DNA of 14,947 nt from an uncultured Prevotellaceae bacterium (GCA_937915745.1 CALGGJ010000010.1:1-14947), one strand, 5' to 3'. Counted from the stretch's first letter, positions 1-8,130 are shown. Notes: a model not told the origin generated them from the letters alone. A program made the numbers and translations.

Positions 1-2
1 CC

Positions 3-533
3 CGCCGTGTGAGCGGCATTAAGAACCTGCACGACTTCAACTGCGGGCTGAAAGCCTACCGGCGCGATGTGGTGAAAACCATCGAAGTGTATGGCGAGAT
101 GCACCGCTACATACCATATCTGGCAAAAAACGCAGGGTTCACACACATAGGCGAGAAACGTGTACACCACCAGGCACGCCAGCACGGCGTGTCAAAGTTC
201 ATGGGGTGGAACCGGTTCGTCAACGGATACCTCGACCTCATTTCGCTGTGGTTCATAAGCACCTTCGGACTGAAACCCATGCATGTGTTCGGATTCCTCG
301 GCTCAATCATGTTCCTCCTGGGATTCGTTGCAGCTGCAATCGTAGGGGCATACAAGCTCATAGCCATGTACGGTGGCAACAATCCTGGACTCGTGACCGA
401 CTCGCCATACTTCTACATATCGCTGACAACCATGCTCATCGGCACACAACTGTTTGTAGCAGGATTTCTGGGCGACATGATAAGCCGTAACTCACCCGAA
501 AGGAACAACTATCAGGTGGAGAAAACCATATAG
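3..533 (+). CDS. Family 2 glycosyltransferase with two C-terminal membrane helices (3' part)
   Basis: This is the C-terminal end of an inner-membrane glycosyltransferase of the DPM1/GtrB type, which moves a sugar from a nucleotide donor, usually onto polyprenyl phosphate. The frame is open to the window edge, so the N-terminal DxD donor-binding part lies upstream; the GTG at 9 is probably internal. Visible family motifs are LHDFNCGLKAYR near the left end, then GEMHRYIPYLA and HGVSKFMGWNRFVNGYLDL, which match the conserved acceptor-side segment of the family. Two hydrophobic segments follow (about residues 90-118 and 136-158, counting from base 9), typical of the membrane-anchored subgroup. 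The stop is 11 bp before the next gene, suggesting co-transcription. The sugar and final product cannot be read from this fragment. Confidence 0.88.
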   Translation, partial: RRVSGIKNLHDFNCGLKAYRRDVVKTIEVYGEMHRYIPYLAKNAGFTHIGEKRVHHQARQHGVSKFMGWNRFVNGYLDLISLWFISTFGLKPMHVFGFLGSIMFLLGFVAAAIVGAYKLIAMYGGNNPGLVTDSPYFYISLTTMLIGTQLFVAGFLGDMISRNSPERNNYQVEKTI

Positions 534-544
534 AGACACACAAC

Positions 545-1138
545 ATGAATATCAGGCCGCTCTTAATGCTATCTGCCGTTATAGCACTTGTGTCCGCATC
601 GTGCTCGTCCAACAACTGCCCGTTGGAGAACACCGTGCTGTGCAATTACTACTTCTACGACATGGACGGCACCCCGATAACCTACACCGAGCCCATCACC
701 ATCACCACACTCATGCCAGGCACACAAACCCTGTATAAGTATCGCAAGTTGGGATACACTACAGTCACCCTCGACCACCCCGACTCTACATACATAGCCG
801 ACGGATACAGCGAGACAACCGAAACAGCACGGCGCGACACAATACTGGTGAACCAGAGTTCCACACGAGCATACGTGCAAATACCTATGAGCCACTTCAA
901 CCCTGCCGACACACTCGTATTCAAATATACCAATATAAGCCGCAACGACACCATCGTGGTGAGCAAGAAAAGCTATGCACACGTGGAACTGCCCGAGTGC
1001 GGGACACACTACTTCCACCAACTCATACAAATAAAATCGACCGATGCCGCCATCGACCACATAGACATAAGCAACCCACTCGTCAATTATGAAGGAAAGG
1101 AAAACGTCAAGATATACTTCAACGGATTGGCAGAGTAG
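545..1138 (+). CDS. DUF6452 family lipoprotein
   Basis: A 197-residue protein of unknown function belonging, from recognised sequence pattern, to the Bacteroidetes family DUF6452. The N-terminus has a short hydrophobic stretch ending in SASC (Cys20), a lipobox with an imperfect -3 residue, so it is probably an exported lipoprotein. The family hallmarks are the CPLENTVLCNYYFY segment just after the signal, the DTLVFKYT and NDTIVV strands in the middle, and the closing NPLVNYEGKENVKIYF. It begins 11 bp after the glycosyltransferase, and its 3' end overlaps the next gene by 50 bp. DUF6452 and DUF6048 genes occur side by side in many Bacteroidetes, so the pair probably acts together at the envelope. 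That role is inference; no enzymatic residues are evident. Confidence 0.85.
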   Translation: MNIRPLLMLSAVIALVSASCSSNNCPLENTVLCNYYFYDMDGTPITYTEPITITTLMPGTQTLYKYRKLGYTTVTLDHPDSTYIADGYSETTETARRDTILVNQSSTRAYVQIPMSHFNPADTLVFKYTNISRNDTIVVSKKSYAHVELPECGTHYFHQLIQIKSTDAAIDHIDISNPLVNYEGKENVKIYFNGLAE

Positions 1139-1895
1139 GGCAGCAACCTGCATCGTGGCGTTGATGTGCGCTGTCAACCTTATGGCTCAGACCGACGGCC
1201 AACCGACACTCGTCGTGGGCAACGACACAATCCACCCCGACGACATACACATCGTCGTAGGCCAAGACACGCTGGACCCGCGTCAGTATGTGGCATCGCT
1301 CAACGAGCAACCACCTATTCCGATGCTGCAGGGATTCACACTTTCCGTCGATGTGCTCAACCCCATACTATATCTCATGTCAGACTACGGAAGCATAGAG
1401 GGCGCACTGAGGGTAAGCCTGAAAAACCAGTTCTTCCCAATCGTGGAGCTGGGATATGGCAAGTGTGAGCACACCGATGGCAACACCGATATATACTACT
1501 CGGCGGCAGCACCGTTCTTACGGGTGGGAGCCGACTACAACTTGCTGAAGAACAAACGCCAGGACAACCGTCTCATGGTAGGACTGCGGTACGGAATAAC
1601 TAAGTTCAACTACGACATGCGGGGCCCCGACATCATAGACCCTGTATGGGGAGGTGCGGCGCCATTCAAATACACCGATGCACCGTCAACATGCCAATGG
1701 GGCGAACTGGTGCTGGGTGTGCAGGTAAGGGCCTTCAAACACATACACATGGGGTGGAGCGTGCGCTATAAGGCAGGGTTCAGCATAGGCGAAAACGACC
1801 ACTCGAAGCCATACTATGTGCCAGGATATGGAACCACCGTGAACTCCAGCTGCTGGGGTGGAACCTACAATATCATTTTTGATTTGAAACTGTAA
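1089..1895 (+). CDS. DUF6048 family protein, probable outer-membrane beta-barrel
   Basis: A 268-residue exported protein matching the Bacteroidetes family DUF6048. A hydrophobic segment at about residues 18-33 ending in MAQ looks like a signal peptide, preceded by an unusually long polar stretch. The body has the family pattern: a SVDVLNPILYLMSDYGSIEG strand near residue 110, NQFFPIVELGYGK, FLRVGADYNLLKNK, a DPVWGG loop, and a terminal GGTYNIIFDLKL. Alternating polar and aromatic residues and a hydrophobic end resemble an outer-membrane barrel, but this is inference. The ATG at 1089 lies inside the upstream gene, giving a 50-bp out-of-frame overlap. In-frame GTG at 1155 and ATG at 1164 are alternatives, but they would leave little or no signal peptide. 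The overlap suggests translational coupling with the DUF6452 gene. Confidence 0.83.
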   Translation: MKERKTSRYTSTDWQSRAATCIVALMCAVNLMAQTDGQPTLVVGNDTIHPDDIHIVVGQDTLDPRQYVASLNEQPPIPMLQGFTLSVDVLNPILYLMSDYGSIEGALRVSLKNQFFPIVELGYGKCEHTDGNTDIYYSAAAPFLRVGADYNLLKNKRQDNRLMVGLRYGITKFNYDMRGPDIIDPVWGGAAPFKYTDAPSTCQWGELVLGVQVRAFKHIHMGWSVRYKAGFSIGENDHSKPYYVPGYGTTVNSSCWGGTYNIIFDLKL

Positions 1896-1926
1896 AACGC
1901 AACCTACCGATAATCAGTATTGTGTC

Positions 1927-3009
1927 ATGTCAATGCTTTCAAGACTAAATAAGGAAATCAACCGCCAGCTCGACCAACCGGCCCAGCCACATCGTTTCCG
2001 CTGGTGGCACATCCCGCTGCTGCTCCTGCTCGCCGCAGGAACCATATACGTTGTGAAACAAAACAACAGGAGCGACACAACTGCTGCCCCGGCCCAGGCC
2101 GTGGCCTACCAAAAGTGTGAGGGTGCCATCTTCGGCACATTCTACCACATCACCTACCAGTATGCCGCCGACCTGCAAGACACGATAGAGTGTGTGATGC
2201 ACGAGGTAGATAACTCGCTGTCGCCGTTCAATCCCCAATCGGTGATATCGGCCATTAACAACAACACTTCCAGTTCGACCGACCCACACTTCCGCCATGT
2301 CTTCAACCTCGCAAAACACATATCGGACGAGACCGACGGTGCGTTCGACATCACTGTGGCACCTCTGGTCAATGTCTGGGGCTTTGGTTTCAAAAACAAG
2401 GAACACGTAACCGACAGCCTGATCGCAGCCCTGCTGCCTCTGGTCGGCATGGACAAGGTGTGGCTGGACGACACACTCGTACATAAGGCCGACACGGCCA
2501 TCATGCTCGATTGCAGTGCTATTGCCAAGGGGTATGGAGTGGATGCCGTTGCACAGATGTTGGAAGCTAAACACGTCTGTAATTACATGGTCGAGATTGG
2601 AGGCGAGGTACGTGTGAAAGGCCTCAATCCCAAAGGCAAAGAGTGGAACATAGGTATCATCAAACCCGACCCCGACCCTACAGGGCAGAACGGCGAGATA
2701 GAGGAGGTGCTGAGTATCACAAACACGTCAATGGCTACATCGGGCAACTACCGCAACTATTACGAAGAGGGCGACCGCCGCTACGCTCACACCATCGACC
2801 CCCGCACCGGACGGCCAGTGCAGCATAACATACTATCGTCAACCGTCATGGCTGCCGATTGTGCCACGGCCGATGCCTATGCAACCGCATTCATGGTGTT
2901 GGGACTCGACAAGGCAAAAGCCGTACTCCAACAGCATCCGGAACTCAGGGCTTACTTCATCTATTCCGACACCGATGGTAAGAATGCGGTGTGGCGTATG
3001 GGAATGTAA
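1927..3009 (+). CDS. apbE: FAD:protein FMN transferase (ApbE family)
   Basis: This 360-residue protein covalently attaches FMN from FAD to a threonine in target proteins such as the NqrB/NqrC and RnfG subunits of redox pumps. The conserved series is complete: GTFYHITY at 70-77, DNSLSPFNPQSVISAIN at 95-111, GAFDITVAPLVNVWGFG at 138-154, DCSAIAKGYGVD at 195-206, IGGEVRVKG at 224-232, SMATSGNYRNYY at 268-279, HTIDPRTGRPV at 288-298, and ADAYATAFMVLG at 315-326. D316 and T320 match the usual Mg ligands. A hydrophobic helix at about 27-43 follows a basic, arginine-rich start. There is no lipobox, so it is probably a membrane-anchored periplasmic enzyme. It starts 31 bp after the DUF6048 gene. ATG 1927 is followed by another in-frame ATG at 1933; either could be used. 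No target protein is encoded in the window. Confidence 0.95.
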   Translation: MSMLSRLNKEINRQLDQPAQPHRFRWWHIPLLLLLAAGTIYVVKQNNRSDTTAAPAQAVAYQKCEGAIFGTFYHITYQYAADLQDTIECVMHEVDNSLSPFNPQSVISAINNNTSSSTDPHFRHVFNLAKHISDETDGAFDITVAPLVNVWGFGFKNKEHVTDSLIAALLPLVGMDKVWLDDTLVHKADTAIMLDCSAIAKGYGVDAVAQMLEAKHVCNYMVEIGGEVRVKGLNPKGKEWNIGIIKPDPDPTGQNGEIEEVLSITNTSMATSGNYRNYYEEGDRRYAHTIDPRTGRPVQHNILSSTVMAADCATADAYATAFMVLGLDKAKAVLQQHPELRAYFIYSDTDGKNAVWRMGM

Positions 3010-3077
3010 TTATGCGGGTAAAACAGTCTTATAGAAGGGTGAAATGTGATGACAGCACTAATTATTTTCAGTATTTG

Positions 3078-3109
3078 TTTGTCGGCTACAAAACTTTTCT
3101 CTATCTTTG
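3078..3109 (+). promoter_or_regulatory. Bacteroidetes-type promoter for the large phosphatase gene
   Basis: TATCTTTG at 3102-3109 matches the Bacteroidetes -7 consensus TAnnTTTG exactly and is followed by CATG. A TTTG at 3078-3081 sits 20 bp upstream, as expected for the -33 box. Transcription would begin around 3115, giving a leader of about 60 nt to the ATG at 3177. This placement also argues against the in-frame ATG at 3126, which would have almost no leader. Confidence 0.72.
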
Positions 3110-3176
3110 CATGTTGTAAAGTGTCATGGTGAAATCAATCAAAAACATTATTAACATAATCTCAATCTTAAATCCT

Positions 3177-6100
3177 ATGAATAAAAAATTACTACTATTG
3201 GTATCATGCCTCGCATTGCCACTGGCATTCTGGGCATTGGGTGACGATGGTGAGGGTGCAGAAGAAATCTATCCCGTAGATGTCACATCTAAAATCACAA
3301 ATCCCAACCTTGACGACGGAACCACCGGATGGACCATCACGGCATCGGGTGGCAGCAATGGCGTGAAAGCCGTGTCGTCGGGCAACCCGGTCTATACCGG
3401 ATACAATTGCGTGTTCGATGCACATCAAGAGATAGAAGGTCTTGAACCTGGCGTTTATGTACTCAAGGTACAGGCTTTCTCGCGTCCGGGCAGCAATGCC
3501 AACTCTGTCACCATTGCAGCAGCAGATCAAGAGAACTACTGCTATATCGTGGCAGGCGACGTTGAGAAGAATGTGGTGGCACTCACCAGTCAGTGGCTCA
3601 CGTCGGCCGGTTCGGGTTCATGGTCGAGCCACACCGTTGACGGCACAACCATCTATCTTCCAAATGCCTCCGATGCATTTGCCGACGCATTCAGCCGCGG
3701 CATGTACGACAACGAAGTTGAGTTCCTTGTGCTTGACGACACTCCGATAACTGTCGGTGTGAAGAACACAAAGGCTACAAGCGGCAACTTCACTTCGGGA
3801 AACGAAACCTATGCCGGTTTCGACAACTTCCGTCTCTACTACTACGGAGCACTCACTACGGTGACTGCCGAAATGGCCGAAGCTCTTGTGGCTGCTGTGC
3901 CGGAGGGGAAGATGAATGCGGAACTGAAATCCAACATAGATAAGACGGTGGATGCGCTTGGCAGCAACCCAACACCCGAAAGCTACATAGCACTCTATAA
4001 ATACAATAAGGAGGCCAAGCAGAGCATTGCCGCCTATGCTGCAGTAAAGGCAGCACTCGACAAGGCCGATGCAACCGACCTGAGCGATAATGCACGTGCT
4101 GCATACAACGATGCAGTAAAGCAGATACAGACGGCCTATGATGAAGGAACCATCGAGGGTGACGGGCAGACAGAGGTGGAAGCAGTGGAAGCCGCACTTG
4201 CCGCTGCAATACGCGATGACCTTGCAAACCAGGCTGACAAGACAGCACTTATCGTCAATCCGAACCTCAACGACGGAACCACCGGATGGACCGTAACCGA
4301 AGGTTCGGGCGGAAGCAAGGGCGTGAAGGCTGCATCAACCGGCAACCCTGTCTATACCAGCTATAACTGTACATTCGATATATATCAGGTAGTCGAAGGA
4401 CTGGAACCAGGTGTTTATTCGCTCAAGGTACAGGCATTCTCGCGACCGGCAAGCAATGCCACCTCCGTCACTATTCCTGCCGATGAGCAAGAGAACTACT
4501 GCTACATCTATGCCAACGACCGTGAGGTGCATCCAGTGGCACTCACCAGCCAGTGGCTCACATCAGCAGGCTCAGGCACATGGTCGAGCCACACAGTAAA
4601 TGGCGCAACCATATATCTGCCAAACAACTCCAACGCTTTTGCCGATGCATTCACCCGCGGTATGTACGACAACGAACTGCTGTTCATCGTGGCCGACGAT
4701 GGTAAGGCAAAGATAGGAGTGCGCAACGAGGCTGCATACAGCAGCGCCGGCAGTTCCGGATACGAGACATATACCGGTTTCGACAACTTCCGCCTTATTT
4801 ATCTCGGCCCTGTTGACCAAACTGCCAAAATCGTTAACCCGCAACTCGACGACGACCTCAACGGATGGGATGCAACATCCACTCCTGCCAGTGGCGGTAA
4901 CTATGGCGTGAAAGCAAAAGACACGGGCAACCCCGTCTATACCGGCTACAAGTGCGCCTTTGACATACATCAGACCATCGAAGGACTCACTCCTGGCAAC
5001 TATATACTCAAGGTACAGGCATTCTCGCGTGCCAATACTGTTGACAACTCGTGGGCTGCAGCTGCTGCCGGCCAGGCTCAGGAGAACTACTGCTACATAT
5101 TTGCAAATGATGCCAAGGTATATGTGAAACAACTCACCGACGAATACCTCACCGAGGCCGGCTCGGGCACATGGAAGAGCTATTCTTATAATGGCGGAAC
5201 CATATATCTGCCAAACAACTCCAGCGCATTTGCCGATGCATTCAGCCGCGGTATGTACGACAACGAACTCTACTGCACCGTAGGCGATGACGGCAAGCTG
5301 ACAATCGGTGTGAAAAACGATGCTGCAACCGGTTCCAGCGGTAGCGAGACCTATGCCGGTTTCGACAACTTCCGTCTCTACTACACCCTCGATGCTCCTG
5401 CCGACCCAGGCCTGCTCTACGACGATGCAATTGCCGTGGTTGAGGGTTATGAGAAGATAGCGGCTCAGGCCGACGAGCATACAACATTCGATGCAGTGGC
5501 TAATGCTGCCATCGAAACACTGAACGAGCGTACGGCAACAGCCAAGCAGGTTGATGAAATCAAGGGTGAAGTGCTTGAGGCTCTGAAGGCCGTGCTCCAC
5601 GAAGGCAAGACTGCTACAGGACAGTTCGACCTCACACCAATCATCAACAATCCTAAGTTCGACAGCGGGTCTGCCGGATGGACCATCGACAACGGAGGTT
5701 TTGCATGGAACAGCATTGGTGTGCTTCAGGCTACCAATGTGAAGAGTGGCGACAAAGTATATCAGGTGCTTCACGATATGCCTGCAGGCAAATATACACT
5801 CAAGGTGCAAGGCTACTACCAGGCACAGGCATGGAAACAAGCCCTCTACGACCGCGAGCATGGCAAAGAGACAAACAAGCTCTCACTCTTCCTTGACAAC
5901 AACACCACCCCGATGAAGAGCATCTTCGACAACCCGCGCAACACACTCGCATCAGCCTGTGTGTCACGCACCGAAGACGTCGGAGCTATGGTCGATGGAC
6001 GCGGATTCCCACTCATGTTGAGCAAGGTGAATGAGTCGCTTACCCCTGGCGGATACTGGACACTGCTCGAGGCTGAAGTGACCGAAGACGGTGACATCAC

Positions 6101-7808
6101 CATAGGTGTCAACCTCGATGCAACCGACCTCTCGGACAACTGGGCCATACTCGACAACTTCCGCCTCTATTACGGACAGCGTGACACCGTGGTACTCGCT
6201 ACCAATATAACCTACTCCATGCCTGACGACACACCGGCTCCGGTAGTTGTAAAAGCACCATCTTCAGGATATACGGCAGGTACCCTGTATCCGTTCTGTG
6301 CCCCATGCGACATACCTGGCTCTTGTTTCAAGCAGGTGTATGAAGTGGGAGGAGTGGATTATACCAACCGCACAGTCAACGTCTATCCGGTGAGCCACCT
6401 GCGTGCAGGAGTGCCATCGTATGTTGAGTTCGACACCGATGTCACCCAGTTTGAGGTGGGACCAACTCTGCTCATTGCCGAGACAGCCGACGAAGCACAG
6501 TTCCTGTGGGATGGCGGACTCGTCTATCCTTACTACCGCTCACTCTCATGGCGGACGAAAGACCTGTCGAAGGGAACGAAAGGCGCTGCATACTTCAGCA
6601 ATGTGAACGTACTCAGTCTCGACGACATGCAGTTCACAGCCAACATTGAGAACTATCAGGTGCGCCTCTTCACGGCAGTCAGCTACACACAATCTTCATC
6701 ATCAGTCGTTTCCACCTACAATACCGTGTCACCGGCACGCCGCGACCTGCCACATGCTGTTGGCATACCAGTGCCTGAATACGATGCAGCCGTGTTGAAG
6801 CAAGTGAAATACGCACTGTCTGCCGACATGAGCGATGCACTGACCGCCACCGTCTATAACGGTGTACCGGTGTGCTACATAACCAACCTCATACCGGGCA
6901 ATACCTATTATTATCAGGTTGAGGCAGGTACCGACGTGTTGTCGAAGGGACAATTTACCGTCGAAGGCAACGTGCGTATGATGTATGCACCAAGCGTGTA
7001 TAATGTGCGCGACCTCGGAGGCTACACCATGCAAGACGGACGTCGCACACGCTACGGACTCATCTATCGCGGCGGCGAGGTCAACGGCTATCACGCACCG
7101 GTTATGGACGACCTCAACACCCTCATGTCGCTCGGTATCGGAGCCGAGATAGACCTGCGCTGGCGCGATGACTACGACCAAGACCGCGAGACCAACAAGT
7201 CGGGCTACGGATTCGTCAAGGGCGACACCTACTACTTCGCAGGTGCCAACGATTACCTAGCATCCGATGTACTCAACACAGCCACCATGGCACGCATGAA
7301 AGAAGAATTCCAATTCCTCCTGCGCCACATACGCGAGGGACGAGGCGTACACTTCCATTGCGTGTTCGGAGCCGACCGCACCGGATTCTTCGCTTTCCTC
7401 ATCGAAGGACTGCTCGGGTTCACGCTCAACGATATGTATCACGACTATGAGTTCACATCGTTTGCGGCACCTGCCGGCAACCGTAACAAGTCGGCCATAC
7501 AAGAACGCATTGCAGAGGTACAAAGCCTGGCAGGAACCACCCTGCGCGATAAGTTCGAGACCTATTGGGTGAAACGTGTGGGCATCAGTCAGGAAGAAGT
7601 AGAAGAGTTCCGCACCATCATGCTCTACGACCCTACACCAGTAGGCATTGAAACCATCAACACCACCGACGGAGATACACCCAATGCCAGTGTGAGAACA
7701 GTGTATGATGCCGCAGGCACACAACATCCTAATTCCGCACTCAGTCAACGCGGGCTGTACATCGTCAGCTATACAGACGGAACATCACGCAAGGTGCTGG
7801 TAAAGTGA
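3177..7808 (+). CDS. Large secreted modular tyrosine phosphatase with four carbohydrate-binding-like domains
   Basis: This protein has 1543 residues counted from ATG 3177. An in-frame ATG at 3126 would add 17 residues before the signal peptide. The start MNKKLLLLVSCLALPLAFWA is a signal peptide, probably cut after ALG; an LVSC lipobox is present but its hydrophobic core is too short. Four related beta-domains follow at about 40-224, 359-544, 552-736 and 822-1001. Each opens with a (I/V)xNPxxDxGxxGW-like strand and closes with DNFRLYY-like, as in galactose-binding-fold carbohydrate modules. Alanine-rich helical spacers lie at 225-358 and 737-821. A TLYPFCAPCDIP segment near 1036 resembles a beta-unit common in Bacteroidetes surface proteins. 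An Fn3-like region lies at about 1210-1270. The phosphatase domain (about 1276-1485) has NVRDLGGY at 1276-1283 and the loop HCVFGADRTG with Cys1395 and Arg1401. The tail (about 1490-1543) ends in GLYIVSYTDGTSRKVLVK, like a sorting or anchoring domain. The substrate is unknown: a phosphorylated glycan or protein outside the cell is plausible inference. Confidence 0.85.
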   Translation: MNKKLLLLVSCLALPLAFWALGDDGEGAEEIYPVDVTSKITNPNLDDGTTGWTITASGGSNGVKAVSSGNPVYTGYNCVFDAHQEIEGLEPGVYVLKVQAFSRPGSNANSVTIAAADQENYCYIVAGDVEKNVVALTSQWLTSAGSGSWSSHTVDGTTIYLPNASDAFADAFSRGMYDNEVEFLVLDDTPITVGVKNTKATSGNFTSGNETYAGFDNFRLYYYGALTTVTAEMAEALVAAVPEGKMNAELKSNIDKTVDALGSNPTPESYIALYKYNKEAKQSIAAYAAVKAALDKADATDLSDNARAAYNDAVKQIQTAYDEGTIEGDGQTEVEAVEAALAAAIRDDLANQADKTALIVNPNLNDGTTGWTVTEGSGGSKGVKAASTGNPVYTSYNCTFDIYQVVEGLEPGVYSLKVQAFSRPASNATSVTIPADEQENYCYIYANDREVHPVALTSQWLTSAGSGTWSSHTVNGATIYLPNNSNAFADAFTRGMYDNELLFIVADDGKAKIGVRNEAAYSSAGSSGYETYTGFDNFRLIYLGPVDQTAKIVNPQLDDDLNGWDATSTPASGGNYGVKAKDTGNPVYTGYKCAFDIHQTIEGLTPGNYILKVQAFSRANTVDNSWAAAAAGQAQENYCYIFANDAKVYVKQLTDEYLTEAGSGTWKSYSYNGGTIYLPNNSSAFADAFSRGMYDNELYCTVGDDGKLTIGVKNDAATGSSGSETYAGFDNFRLYYTLDAPADPGLLYDDAIAVVEGYEKIAAQADEHTTFDAVANAAIETLNERTATAKQVDEIKGEVLEALKAVLHEGKTATGQFDLTPIINNPKFDSGSAGWTIDNGGFAWNSIGVLQATNVKSGDKVYQVLHDMPAGKYTLKVQGYYQAQAWKQALYDREHGKETNKLSLFLDNNTTPMKSIFDNPRNTLASACVSRTEDVGAMVDGRGFPLMLSKVNESLTPGGYWTLLEAEVTEDGDITIGVNLDATDLSDNWAILDNFRLYYGQRDTVVLATNITYSMPDDTPAPVVVKAPSSGYTAGTLYPFCAPCDIPGSCFKQVYEVGGVDYTNRTVNVYPVSHLRAGVPSYVEFDTDVTQFEVGPTLLIAETADEAQFLWDGGLVYPYYRSLSWRTKDLSKGTKGAAYFSNVNVLSLDDMQFTANIENYQVRLFTAVSYTQSSSSVVSTYNTVSPARRDLPHAVGIPVPEYDAAVLKQVKYALSADMSDALTATVYNGVPVCYITNLIPGNTYYYQVEAGTDVLSKGQFTVEGNVRMMYAPSVYNVRDLGGYTMQDGRRTRYGLIYRGGEVNGYHAPVMDDLNTLMSLGIGAEIDLRWRDDYDQDRETNKSGYGFVKGDTYYFAGANDYLASDVLNTATMARMKEEFQFLLRHIREGRGVHFHCVFGADRTGFFAFLIEGLLGFTLNDMYHDYEFTSFAAPAGNRNKSAIQERIAEVQSLAGTTLRDKFETYWVKRVGISQEEVEEFRTIMLYDPTPVGIETINTTDGDTPNASVRTVYDAAGTQHPNSALSQRGLYIVSYTDGTSRKVLVK
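3288..6178 (+). repeat. Four degenerate in-gene domain repeats
   Basis: Four copies of a roughly 540-560 bp module lie inside the phosphatase gene, at about 3288-3848, 4251-4808, 4830-5390 and 5640-6178. Copies 1-3 are close at DNA level: the block encoding PNxSxAFADAFxRGMYDNE (around 3658-3717, 4618-4677 and 5208-5270) differs at only a few bases between copies 2 and 3. Copy 4 keeps only the opening and closing strands. Copies 2 and 3 are separated by a short linker of about 7 residues, whereas the other junctions carry helical spacers, suggesting that copy 2 or 3 arose by recent duplication. Confidence 0.85.
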
Positions 7809-7832
7809 AATTATAAGATAGTGTGTCAGTTT

Positions 7833-7882
7833 TGAAGTGGACCCCTGGAAGTCAGACAGAATGCTTCCGGGGGTTCACTTCA
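7833..7882. repeat. 50-bp near-perfect inverted repeat: possible terminator or IS-end remnant
   Basis: The arms 7834-7851 (starting GAAGTGGACCCC) and 7864-7881 (ending GGGTTCACTTC) pair over 18 positions, with two G-U pairs as RNA and a 12-base loop. It begins 25 bp after the phosphatase stop and would form a strong transcript-end hairpin, but no clear T-tract follows. The TGAAGTGGACCCC...AGTCAGACA pattern of the left arm also resembles, from memory, terminal inverted repeats of IS3-family elements of the IS150 type. No transposase or target-site duplication is visible. Confidence 0.6.
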
Positions 7883-7945
7883 TACATTCTCTCCATCCTC
7901 TTTTATCCCTGTAAGAAAAAATAGCGAGCTATCCATCTAAACATT

Positions 7946-7973
7946 CATATCCTATCTGTTTTGATACGATATG
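7946..7973. promoter_or_regulatory. 28-bp imperfect palindrome upstream of the ilvB promoter
   Basis: CATATC-c-TATC and GATA-c-GATATG form two arms interrupted by one symmetrical mismatch, around a 6-base centre TGTTTT. It lies about 55 bp before the -33 box of ilvB. It could be a regulator binding site for ilvBNC or a weak hairpin at the end of the preceding transcript. Bases 7883-8027 otherwise show nothing recognisable. Confidence 0.35.
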
Positions 7974-8027
7974 ACCGTAAAAGAGAGTGATTATGTAAGC
8001 ATTTGATGTGATTTTAGTGTGATATTG

Positions 8028-8058
8028 TTGTTGGTTTGGCAAAAAAGCCGTACCTTTG
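8028..8058 (+). promoter_or_regulatory. Bacteroidetes-type promoter for ilvBNC
   Basis: TACCTTTG at 8051-8058 fits the -7 consensus TAnnTTTG, with a TTG at 8028-8030 separated by 20 bp as the -33 element. The predicted leader to ATG 8131 is about 65 nt. It contains no leader peptide rich in Leu, Ile or Val codons and no terminator hairpin, so classical attenuation is not indicated. Confidence 0.68.
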
Positions 8059-8130
8059 CACTTCGATTATTCCCTGCAACTCAAAAAAACAAAAGAACGA
8101 TTGACTTAGGACAGACTAAAAACATTGAAT

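Noticed and set aside
3126..3176. Upstream in-frame start of the phosphatase
   Set aside because: ATG 3126 would leave a leader of only about 10 nt after the promoter and put 17 extra residues before a good signal peptide; ATG 3177 is preferred.
3207..3209. Lipoprotein cysteine (LVSC) in the phosphatase signal peptide
   Set aside because: Only about five hydrophobic residues come before the cysteine, too few for a lipoprotein signal, while the hydrophobic stretch continues after it.
4572..5861. Long minus-strand open frame of 429 codons
   Set aside because: It runs antisense through the repeated modules of the phosphatase gene. Its open length follows from the biased codon composition of the plus-strand gene, and the sense frame has clear motifs.
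8059..8130. Leader-peptide attenuator or T-box before ilvB
   Set aside because: The leader is about 65 nt and has no short ORF rich in Leu/Val/Ile codons and no alternative hairpins or terminator.
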